64,000 bases of DNA from Strix aluco. Its lineage: Eukaryota > Chordata > Aves > Strigiformes > Strigidae. The position numbers were made by a program, and so were the translations under genes. Position 1 is the first letter of the stretch, and every line of letters begins with the position of its first letter. The notes beneath the pieces are model-generated. The model made no database searches. It had not been told where the DNA came from and was given only the letters and a program-made list of their open reading frames with translations. The DNA is taken from assembly GCF_031877795.1 (NCBI RefSeq), contig NC_133971.1:84778446-84842445 (forward strand). The letters run 5' to 3'. Below, one piece after another: positions 11,591-22,400 of this stretch.

Positions 11591-14500
11591 GCTATAGGTA
11601 AAATCTTGTTCTGTTTGCTGTAATTAAAAAGATTGACTTATTCACTGCTTGACAGAGATCGTGGTGCAGCTCAGTGCTCTTGGAAGTATTTGCTAGCTCT
11701 GACTCTCCACATTTTTTATCCTGCTGGGACAGCGCTATAGCTGGTGTTTGCCAGCAGCTGCTGGGGAGGCTGCTTGCCTACCTGGAACAGACTGACACAG
11801 GGGTCCAGAGGCTCCTACATAGACCTTGCCTGAAGTCAGACTTTCTAGCTTCCAGAAGTTTTGATATTTTGAAACTCAGATTTGGAAGCAAGTCTCTTAA
11901 AATAAAATTCAGTTTCTCATTAATCAAAATTTTATTTTTTTTTAGTTTTTACTAATAGGTAACAATGGATGTGTAAATATTATACATTGTAATTGCATAT
12001 AGAATCACACAAATGTATATTTTAAAACCATCCCTACTAGAGCTGCTAGAATTCACAGCTCCAAAGCAGCTGCCATACCACAGGGTGGCCCTGGTCCAGG
12101 AGATCCCAGGCCAGCTGGCTCCTCTGGCTACCTGCTTCCTACAGCTCAGTTACAGAGAAGAGCAGGCCAAGATCTGGCCAGACTGGGACTAGAATCCCAT
12201 AACACAAGTGCTGGGGTTACTCTGAAACTAGGATCTATTATTCTAGAAAATCAAGGGACAGCAACAAGCTAATTAACACTCCCACCTCAAAATATTCCTT
12301 GCCATCCTACCCTTAGGCAAGTTGGTTATTGGCTGGAGATAAGCCATGCACTGTGGTGGTGGAGGGCTTGGGCAGTCGATGGTACCAGCACAATAAATGT
12401 ACAGCTATAGAGATGAAAATAAAAAGTTGCTAGGAGACATTTTATGAGACTTTTGCAATTGCAAAGCAGAGTCTAACATCACCTTGAAGGAAAGATTATT
12501 ATTTAAGCAATTCTAACCAAACCTCGGTAACAAACTACAAACTGCAGGTGCTGGTGTCTGGGATTCACCTTGGTGAATGGCATAGATCAGCCTGGTTTAA
12601 TTTGGAAGTCATCCAGGGTACTTCTAAAACGTGAATAGGCACAACAACAGCACTCATGAACTAGTGCCCGTTGCTGTTACATTAAAAGTAATCGACAATA
12701 AGCCAGCAAAAGAGCTCAGGAATTCATTACTATATCCCGTGGGAAAGGATTACTGGTACAAATTTGAAACAGGCCCAGAGTCCCAAAGTTCTTCTAGACG
12801 TCCAAGCCTTTCCTTAGCATGAGTTAATTTTCCCGGGAATTACATCTTTTTCCTGAGAATAAACCCTTCTGCAAGCATTTAGAGGTCATCCCTCCCCACA
12901 GCACTGAAGCTAAAACAAGACCAGCCAGTGTTTCCAGAAGTACATCCACTCTAACTCAGCCCAGTGTGTCTTGTGCTGCTGAGGATCAGAGAAGCTCCCT
13001 GGTACGTCGGTGCTTTGTGCCTCAGGCTGGATCTGAGCAGAGGCTTGATGCTGTGCATTTCAAGATACTTCATAACAAGGAAGGGCACAGAGCTGGGCTG
13101 CTTACAGGGGCCTGAATTCAGCTGATCAGATCTTGACAGAATTCTACCCAATTGACAGAATTGACAGAATTCTACCAGAGAAGCCCGATGGATATTACAT
13201 GGGTGTGAACGTTGTACAGGAGGACAAACGCTGTGCTCTTCCACTTGGCCTGCAAGGCTCATGGAACGGGGCTGAGACCCACAGCGCCCAGCATTCCCAG
13301 AAGGCACATCCAGACAAAGTGCCCTGATGGTGGAGTCACCTTTCATCCTAACAGTGTCCCCAGCTGACAAGTATCATCTCTACAAAAAAGCTGACAAAGT
13401 ATAAGAGAACATAGCTGGAAGAAGACATGTGCAATTACGGCTTCTGTGATATGATATGCTCAGCCTCAAAAAGCAATGAAGAGGGAAGACAATGAAACCT
13501 AAGATAGAGCAGCAAAGGTGATGGCTCCACGATTACTCCATTTGTGCAGAGTCGAAGCAGGGAATGCAGGGTAACCTCTCTGGGGAAGCAAACAGAAGGG
13601 ATATACTCAGCTGTGAGGTGGGAACCGCATAGGGCTTGTCCTAAAAAAGGGATAGAGTGACCCTGTCCTTCCTCTGCCATATCCATCTGCCTTCTTCCTT
13701 TTCATTCAGGATAAAGATCATTAAAATGATAAACCACAGGAACATGAGAAGGAAAGAGCATTGGAATTGTGGTTTATGGTTTATTTTCCTCCCCCAGTCT
13801 TGTTTCCTTGAGCCTTGATAAATGAGTGTCTTCTTATCTGATGGTTCAGTTTATCTGGTGTTGTAAGGAACAAGGTGAATCAGGGTAAAGTCTGCAGTTT
13901 GAGAGTGCATTGATCCTATCTGCAGGTCACCACAGGAGACAGGGCTCTCCGGAGAGGCCAGGTACAAGGGAATGTCTCTGGTGAAGCAGAGGGCTGGAGC
14001 CCATGGTGCCAGGTTGCCAAGAGTCAGTGGCTTGTGTTCCCAGCTGCCAGCTTCTCAGGAGAGGTTTCTTCTGCTTGGCACAAAATCCAGCCCCAGCCCT
14101 AGCAGAATCTTCTGTACTGCTTGACAGGTCTTGAGCCCTCTTGCAGTGATGGCAGGGCTGTGGCTGCAGATGTATTCACATGGGCTATGCCGAGCACATT
14201 CATAAAGGAAGATGCTGGGATGACCAGTGATATGGGCTGGGAAACAGCTGGGCAAACTGGTTCAGCAGAGGTGTGGGGCCTATGGGGCATGGCACAGAGC
14301 TGGGACTGTGGCAGCACCATGGGGCAAGGAGTCCATTAACTTTTCCAATATCTTCTTGCATGTGCACAAATTGCATGTTTGGGAAAAGGAGTTCCTCCAT
14401 TCCCTTCTGCACCACATGAAAAAATATTTTGCTGGTTGGACTCAAGCTTCCTGTTTGATGATTTCAGTTGATTGTGCTATAAATCCGCTATCCTGAGAAA

Positions 14501-15435
14501 GTAAGTGCTCATTCCCGGCTCCCCAGTCCCGTACAAGCTGGGATATTACAGGCACAGACTTCACTTCACCCATCTGGACAGCTTTGCTCCTTCCTTGCTT
14601 GAAAACCACCCCTGCCCCCGAACAGCCCTGAGGCCCCACACCTGCTGTTTCTCATTCTGACCCTTTTGTGACGGGAGAAACAAAACCATGGGCAATAACT
14701 GAGAGGAGGTTTCACCCAAGATTTGTACAACAGCAGGACACGGGTTTTTTGTTTTGTGCTTTCTTTCTCGATAATCCCTGAGATTTACTTCACTTTTTTT
14801 CTTGGCAAGCAGTGAGCTGACATCACCATGACTCTCTGATCTCTGTTCTGTGAGTTGCATTAGCTAATTTAAGTCCACCCTCAAGCCGTCCATCCTTGAT
14901 TACACCACCTGTGCATCACTTTGCCTCTACCAACATGGACTGCAATCTGCCATTGATGTGCCCCGTCACTCAGCACCATTATTGCCCCCTTGAACTCTCC
15001 AAGGCAGCTTCAGTCCTTTACTGCCTTAGTGTCGCAACTAATTCTGTCCCACCACCGCTCGTGTTCTTTGTCAGACAATTTATGAAGATGCTGAAAAGCA
15101 CAAGTGCTGAAAAGCACAAGCCCTAGTGCAGCTCCTGAGGAAAGTATCTCAGGTACCTCCCTTCCCCTTGAAAACTGACCTGTTATCCTACCTTCCATTG
15201 CCTGTTTGCTTAACCATGGAGACCAGCATCTTATAACATGAGATGGATTAAGAAGATTTGGTGCAGGACCTTGTTCAAAGCTTTTTGGGATCCAAGCACA
15301 CTATGTACATACACTGAGCTGCACCCACATGCTTCCTGCCACCTCTGAGGAAGAGCAGAAAGGCAAGACTTCTGCCCAGAGCAGAGTTGTGTCTTCCTCT
15401 AGCCTCAAGAAATGCTTTTCTTAAGTGTACATCAC
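11591..15435. other. Intergenic DNA upstream of CA9, no supported gene
   Basis: No coding exon chain is visible. A short duplication of TTGACAGAATTCTACC occurs near 13131-13170, and GTGCTGAAAAGCACAAG is duplicated near 15090-15121. Neither looks functional. This is probably the distal upstream region of CA9. Confidence 0.45.
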
Positions 15436-15439
15436 TGAG

Positions 15440-16116
15440 AGGGGACACTCACTGCTGAGGGATCCTTCACCCACCACTGAGGAGACACCCACTGCTGAGG
15501 GGTCCATTGCCCACTGCTGAGGGGACAACCACCACAGAGGGATCCTTCACCTGATGCTGAGGGGGGACACCCAGGCTGAGGGATCCTTCACCCCTCGCTG
15601 AGGAGAGGGGACACCCAGGCTGAGGGATCCTTCACCCCTCGCTGAGGAGAGGGGACACCCAGGCTGAGGGATCCTTCACCCCTCGCTGAGGAGAGGGGAC
15701 ACCCAGGCTGAGGGATCCTTCACCCCTCGCTGAGGAGAGGGGACACCCAGGCTGAGGGATCCTTCACCCACCACTGAGGAGAGGGGACACCCAAGGCTGA
15801 GGAATCCTTCACCCCTTGCTGAGGAGAGGGGACACCCAGGCTGAGGGATCCTTCACCCCTTGCTGAGGAGAGGTGACACCCAGGCTGAGGGATCCTTCAC
15901 CCCTCGCTGAGGAGAGGGGACACCCAGGCTGAGGGATCCTTCACCCCTCGCTGAGGAGAGGGGACACCCAGGCTGAGGGATCCTTCACCCCTCGCTGAGG
16001 AGAGGGGACACCCAGGCTGAGGGATCCTTCACCCCTCGCTGAGGAGAGGGGACACCCAGGCTGAGGGATCCTTCACCCCCGCTGAGGAGAGGGGACACCC
16101 AGGCTGAGGGGTCCGC
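15440..16116. repeat. 44-bp minisatellite just upstream of the CA9 promoter
   Basis: From about 15563 to 16115 there are about 13 head-to-tail units of 44 bp. Each carries GGGACACCCAGGCTGAGGG, then ATCCTTCACCC, then CTCGCTGAGGAGA. Most copies are near-identical; a few differ by one to three bases (for example near 15790). From 15440 to 15560 the array decays into shorter divergent units, so homogenisation seems most recent on the promoter side. It ends about 175 bp before the CA9 TATA box. It has no spacers and so is not a CRISPR array. Confidence 0.95.
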
Positions 16117-16240
16117 TCAGTCGACGGGGCTCCCCCGCCCACCGCGCAGGGGCCCCAGGAATGTGCCGGCGGGGCCCCGGGCTGGGGTCGGGACGGCCCC
16201 CGGCGGGGTCCCCGGTTCGAGTCCCGCGTCTCACCTGGCC

Positions 16241-16263
16241 GGGCCGGGCCGGGCCGGGCCGGG
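16241..16263 (+). promoter_or_regulatory. GGGCC pentamer run, predicted G-quadruplex
   Basis: Five G3 runs separated by CC fit the standard G-quadruplex pattern (four or more G3 runs with short loops). It ends 26 bp before the TATA box of CA9, inside the GC-rich proximal promoter. Whether it folds in cells cannot be told from sequence. Confidence 0.7.
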
Positions 16264-16289
16264 CGACGGCAGACTTTGCCTCCAGCCCC

Positions 16290-16316
16290 TATAAAAGGTA
16301 ACGGCGGAGTGAGTCA
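16290..16316 (+). promoter_or_regulatory. CA9: CA9 core promoter: TATA box and AP-1 site
   Basis: TATAAAAG at 16290-16297 is a good TATA box about 115 bp before the start codon, predicting transcription start near 16320. A perfect AP-1 core TGAGTCA lies at 16310-16316, between TATA box and predicted start. As I recall, human CA9 uses AP-1 and SP1 but has no TATA box, so the avian promoter may be built differently. Start-site placement is inferred. Confidence 0.75.
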
Positions 16317-16344
16317 GAGCCGCCGCCTCCTCCCCGCCTGCTCT

Positions 16345-16350
16345 CACGTA
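16345..16350 (-). promoter_or_regulatory. CA9: Candidate hypoxia-response element of CA9
   Basis: CACGTA on the plus strand reads TACGTG on the minus strand, which fits the HIF core RCGTG. Human CA9 is one of the best-known HIF-1 targets and has a TACGTG core on the antisense strand within about 10 bp of its transcription start. Here the same core, in the same orientation, lies about 25-30 bp after the predicted start. A six-base match in GC-rich DNA is weak alone; orientation and placement raise it. Confidence 0.5.
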
Positions 16351-16411
16351 CGCGCGGCCAGGCAGGCACGGAGCCGCCGCCGGCCGTCCCGCACCCGCGC
16401 ACTTGCTGGAG

Positions 16412-19400
16412 ATGAGCCGCGCCGCGCTGCGGGTCTCCCTCCTGCTCCTGGCCGCCCTGGGCCGCGCCGGCAGCGAGCACGACCAGGAGCACGGCGGCGA
16501 GGACCCCCCGCACTCCCGGGAGAAAGGTGAGCGGGGGTCCCCCCGTACGCGGGGCGCCCCGAGGCGTGGAGCACCCCGCGGCTGCGTCTGGGGTCCCCCG
16601 TGCACGCGGCACCCTGATGCACGGTGCGCTCCGGATGCTGGGTTTGGGGTCCCTGGTGCGTGGGCATCCTGATGCGTGGAGCACCCCAATACTGCGTTTG
16701 GGGTCCCTGGTGTATGGGGTGCCCCGATGCATGGGGTTCTCCCCTTGCTGGGTTTGGGATCCTTGATGCATGGGGTACCCCAATGCATGGGGTGCTGGGT
16801 TCGGGATGCCTAATGTTTTGGGGGGTCCCCAATGCTGGGGAGCTCTCCCTTTGCTTGGTTGGGGGGGGGGCTGCTGTACTGCTGCACCCCTGTTAGGGGC
16901 CCAAGTCTGGGGTGCTCCTGTGGGGCTGTGCCCCCCCCCCCCCCCCCGCATCGCCCAGCTGCGGGAGCTGCCTCCCCCCGCCCCCCAGCACGTCCCTGCC
17001 TTTGTCCCCGCTCCCGCCAACTCCTGTGCGGCCCGACCCCTGCCCAGGGGCTGGGGGCCCCCGCCTTTTGTGCAGCTCTTTTCCTCCACTGTGTCCCGTT
17101 TGCATCAGATTAGGGGGCTCACAGCGGCTGGTGTGGGGGTAGCCGGGGCTGTGCAACAAGCAGCGCCTTGCCGGGACTGCCCGGAGGGTCCAGCCCCGGA
17201 CCCCGGTGTGGCGGGACGGCAGCCGGTCCCCTTTGTCCTGCAGCATGGCCTCTTCCCAGCGGGGTCCACTGTGCCTGGCCCTGCATCCACGTTGCCCCCC
17301 CACAGCCCAGCGAGGACGGCGTCTGACCCCACTGCGAGGTTGTTCCATGGCCGACGATGGGGAATGGGGGACGTGCCTGAACTCAGGGCTGGGTGGTGTT
17401 GTGTGCCCCCCCCTCCTCAAGAGTTTTGCTGGTGGTGTGGGGGCTTTCAGATTTCAGGGTCACTGTTTTGGGATAGAAGTCCTGGGTCTTTGGTCTCTGT
17501 CCCTTTTCTGACTCGGTACTGTGGCACTGCCAAGCACTCGGCAGGGATTTTGGGGCAGTGCCATGCGTTTGCTCTCGTGAGGCTGAACGCTGCACTGGGA
17601 TGATCCTGTCCCTGGCTACGCTCCTTGTCCCAGCTTTGCCTGTGGGTTTGTTTCCCGGGCTCAGCCTCATAGTGTGTCCTTGGTTTTGCCTCTGGTAAGG
17701 ACTTGCTCTGACCTGTGCCAGGACAGCTGCCCTGTGGTACGACCGACAATTGTTTGGTGCCAGGAGCTGCTTTTGTTATTGCAGTGAATCACATTTCTTA
17801 CTAGAGCTGCTCCTGCCGGGCTGAGCACTGGACAGAGATGGGGACGCGGATGGTCCTTGCCACAGAGATGAAGTAACCCAGGCCACAGGGTGGGAGGGCA
17901 TCAGTCGTTCAGCATACCGGTGTGGTGCACTGGCAGCAAGTGGTTGGGCACTGCATGGGGTTTGGGATGGGTGGGTGGGGAGACTGGGATGGAGATGGGA
18001 AAAGGAGGTGAAGGGTGGGAAGTGGCAGGGAGGTAGGTAGGGAACAGACAGCCTGGCCCATGCTTGTACCAGTGTTAAGAGGATGAAGATCTGGCTGGAG
18101 TCCTGTGAAGGAGCAGGTCTTGGCAGGCACCCACCAAGGCTCCTGCCGGGCGCTAGAAGCTGCATAGTACCACTGCCGGGCGACGTGCTGGCTCACTCTT
18201 CCTCGAGGCTTGTGCACAAGGCAAGGCTGGTGGTCCCCCAGGACTGGGTGCTCAACACAAGCCGGGGTGGGGTTGCCACTGAGGTTTTGCCATGGGGTTG
18301 CTCTCTGAGGAGCATCTGACTTGCCTAGAGACCTGAGTCTGTGGATGTCTTTGGGATACCATAACTCCCTTTCACACTGCAGCCTGTTTCTTCTCCCCCT
18401 CCTATTCAGACGTATCCTGCTCTCCATGTCGTCTTCTTGGTCATTCCCTGATGCCCTTTTTCTGCCGCTGAGTCCATTTCTCTTGCTTAATATTCCTTAC
18501 TCATCTCATTCCCCAGCTCCAAGCACTGATCTGGGATTTCCCCATTTTTATCCCTTCTGCTGGGGTGGCCCTTTCTCTGCAGCGCTCCGTGATTGTTTCC
18601 TCTTTCCCCTGCCACTTGTTGGGGCAGTTGGGTTCACAGGGAGCAGGAATGTGCCCTGGAGTAAAGCCTGCCCTATGCCTTCCTCTACCCAAACCCTTGC
18701 CGCTTTGTGGGGGGACCTGGCCCAGTCTTGGGCCCTGCAGCCCGAGCAGCCCTCCCCCAGGAGGGGGGAGCACAAAGAACAATCCCCACAGTGACCTGTG
18801 CTACCAGTGGCAGATTAAAGGCTGATCCCAAAGGCTTGCAGTGGGTCAGGGTTTATAAACACAAAGGGGCTTTAATGCAGCCAGGCTTGGGAGGGATCAG
18901 TGCTCCCATGGGATGGTGTTCTGGGCTGAAAGGGCATGGATGTTGCATGGGGCATGTGTCTGGATGGAGAAGCCAGGGCTGTGCTGGTGGATGTAGGGCT
19001 GGGATGGCACAGCTCTCCCATAGAGAGGCTCTTCATGGTGCTTGGCAGAAGGATGTTGGGTTGTACACCCCACTGCCTGGATCCCATGCCTGTGCCGTGC
19101 TTGCCACAGACTGGCCTGAGGAGCTGGCTGTGGGCAGCATGAGCACAGTGACACAGCCTGGGTACCATGATCAGGTTATTGCTTTCAATGCTTGGATGTC
19201 TTTTGTAGGCTGGGACCTGGCTGCTGTGGCTGGTCCCTGCTTTGGGACCTGCACTCTGTGTATCTCTGCATGTCCTGGTACCTCCTGGCTCCGCATCAGG
19301 AATAACATCCTGCTTTCCCTCTTCTCTGGGCCATGGGCTCCACTGGTCCCCCCACAACCTGGGACTGATCTGCAGACAGGGCTTCTTACTCAGGGGCACA

Positions 19401-22400
19401 GCAAGGTGGTCCTGCCCTGGCATCCCCTGCGAACTGGCCTCATCCCACAGGGCTTTGACCCAGGTCTGGCCCAGAGCTGGGTCCCAACAGGGAGAAGAGG
19501 CTCTGGCAGTATCCCAGTGCTCCCAGTGACTGAGCTCAGGGCATGGTGTGCCCAGTCGATAGGAGAGCGGGATGTCTGAGCTAGACACAAGCCCGCTGCC
19601 CTGCCCACCACACACAAGCCATCGAACTTTTGCTGGAATTCAAGGCGAGCAGGCAGCACCAATGGTTGTGTTGGTGCCAGGCAGCATCCACGTGGTGAAT
19701 GGCAGACATGTTTCAGTGTTGTCAGGTACCCTGCAGCAGCTTCAGGCTGTGTACCCCCTAAAATGTCAAAAGCTGAGGATGGAGGGGTCAGACCTGTAGG
19801 GCAGACCCTCTGTTCTCCCTCCTTATGCCTGGCTTTGCCAAGGGGTATCTCTTGCTTAGTGCAAATGATCCTGAGTCCCTTGGGTCCATCCCTATGTCCC
19901 CATGGTGAGGTTTCCCAGAGCAGCCTGCTGCATTGGTGCCTTTCCTACGTGGGATTAGCAGCGGCCTGCGGTTGTGCTGGCTCCTCACCCTGCCGAAAGC
20001 TGCTCCTACCCTTCCTCCCCAGCTGCAGGACATGCTGAGCAGCACGCTGGTAATGGCAGCGTCTGCCTGGACGCGGCAGGAAAGTGTTGTTGGATGGTGT
20101 TAGATGTCAAGGAGGGAAGGGAGCTGGCGCTTCGGCAGCGCCAGTATCCCAAAATGGGAGGGCCGAGAGGGCGTGAGCAACGGGAGAAAGCACGAAGGAG
20201 GGAGTGAGTGAAAGGGGGAGACTCGGCTGGATTGCAGGCTGCTGGGGGAAGGGGGGTCGCATTTAGTGCTCAGCTGGACTGGAGGGACTCTGTGTGACTG
20301 AGCATGGAGGATTTCTCACCTGCAAGGGCAGGCAGCTCCTGTTGATACCCTACTACGTTTTCCTGCTGGGACCCCTGCAAGGAGTCCTCTTCTTGCATGT
20401 TACATCCCAGTGTGCTCACAGCAGCAGCAAGGTCCCCCCACGCTTTTGGGAGTGCTTTGTAGTCCCTCCCAGGCCTGTGGGTGCTCAGAGGTAGGGCAAG
20501 GTGTGCAAAGAGCTGCAGCACCCACTGCTGAGGTGCAGCCACATCTGTTGTGGTGAGTGGCAGCAGTTCAGCAGAAAGGAGACTTGGCACCACACAGCTT
20601 TCCAAGGGAGAAGACGTGCTCCGGCGGGGAGCGTGGGAGGCAGTCTGAAATTATGCAAATCGACATTTGGGCAGGGCAGTGGGTTAATGTTCATGGCAAA
20701 GGGCTGTGAGATTGCAAATGCCCCCACGTGGAAGGGACCGGAGTATTGCAGGGCTCCTCCGAACCACACTGAGGTCGGGGCAGATGCTGAGAGCCCGACT
20801 CACCGCCTGGGCTGGACTCGCCTCGATCCTCTCCTGCAGCGCTCGGTGCATATGCCAAGGGGCACCAACCGTTCACAGCTGGGCTTGGGAGATGCCTTCC
20901 TGAGTGGGTGACCTGGCTGTGCTGTAAGCTGCGCACAGATCCACAGGATGGGGAAAACATATTTGTGTGGCTTCACTGCATAAATAAGTTCTCGTGGGTC
21001 CTCTTGGCTCTGATGCCCAGGAAAGTCTGTTGCGTTGTGGTGGATCGATCCAACTCCTGGGTGCACTGCAGCCTTCGGGGTGTTCAAAGCTGCTGCGCTG
21101 AGCTGGCAGGAAGCTGCAAGGAGGGTCTGGAACCCCCTTGGCTGTGGGAACAGACAGACACAGGGTGACGTGGGAGCCTGAGGTGGATGGCACAGTGCTG
21201 ACACAGCAGGGCAGGTGCCAGCACGGTGCCATTGTTCTAATCTACGATACGAAGTTTGAGTTGCTTTCTGTCAAGGCAGCGTCCCTGGAGGTGAGCAGAA
21301 GGCGAGGTGCTGGGGCGGGCCGTGCCGGTTGAGGCATGTGCAGTGAGCCAAGGCACTGTGTGCCAAACCCAGGCTGCTGTGCCTTACCTGTGCCAGGACT
21401 GCCCCGATGTGAGTGCCCCTTGGGGGGGCTCCCCATGCCAATAGGCACTCTCGTAGGAAGCAGCAAACGTGGCTCTTGTGTGCAAGCCATGACCACCTCA
21501 TGCAGACAGTGCCAGGTGGGGCAGGAGAGGGGGGACAGGGTGAGGGAAGATATAGGGTGTTTCCAGAGGAGGGTCGGTGTAGTCTCAATTTTGATGCGTA
21601 ATCAGTGACCGGAGAGCAGGTTACCTTTGTGTGAGCAGGGTGGGCAGGATGAATCTCAGCTTGCTGCAGCACAGCTGGGTGCATCCCAGAGCAGCGCTGT
21701 AGGCATGGAGAGGGCACTGCAGCCTGTCCCAGAGCTCACGTGTTCCTGCCTGATGCAGGCAGCCGTGGCTTGCCCAAGCCCTTTGCTTTCTGCCCCTTCT
21801 TTATATGCCTTTGGGAGTACCCCGTGCCTGGGCAAGTGAATCCTGAGCGTCAGAACCGCTGTAGGGATGAGTCACTGGCAATGCTGGAGGGAACCCCAAG
21901 GGCTGTTCCCATCTCTGCAACTCCCAGTGCCCCTAAGCACCCTCCAGCCCTTCCCAGCCCAGTTTTGCTGTGGCCATCCACTCTCCGAGGCAGCAGCTCC
22001 ACCAAAGGTCCCCAGCAGCACCCATGCCTGGATCCTTGCTGCGAGGAGGGCAGGATCCCGCTGGGCTTGGGCCTCGTATAGGACATCTGGGCCTGGGAAA
22101 GTGTGCCTCTTCCTTTCTCACCCCTGAGCTGGAATCTGCTTCTATTAATAGCAAGTGGCTGTCGATAGCTGTTGTCAGCAACAACGATGGGGATGGGAGC
22201 AGTGCCTGCTGAGCCCCTCCTGCCTCCTGGGCAGGCTGGCAGGCATCTGGCCCTACCAAGGAATAGAGATGGTATCAGGGCTGGACTGTACCTGCTAAAT
22301 GCGCCTTCATGTCCCTGCACCCTGGGGAGCTGATGGAATTGGGTGTAGATGCTGCCCCTTACTGCATGCAACCCTTCACCCCAAGCCTGTCATGACCTGG

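Noticed and set aside
13124-13170. Short duplicated TTGACAGAATTCTACC resembling a target-site duplication
   Set aside because: The copies are almost adjacent with no element between them, so this is local slippage.
1669-15435. Search for ARHGEF39, CCDC107 or RMRP upstream of CA9, as in human
   Set aside because: No exon chain or RMRP-like RNA sequence was recognised. They may lie farther away or be rearranged in birds.
15440-16116. CRISPR-like regular repeat array
   Set aside because: Units are head-to-tail with no unique spacers, and the genome is a vertebrate. It is a minisatellite.
16213-16223. GGTTCGAGTCC, an exact tRNA B-box match
   Set aside because: The flanking bases do not form a good T stem, no A box lies at the right distance, and no acceptor stem pairs. 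Chance match in GC-rich promoter DNA.
16231-17089. Minus-strand open frames of 160-270 aa around CA9 exon 1
   Set aside because: They run across the promoter, exon 1 and a minisatellite on the opposite strand and have repeat composition with no family similarity.
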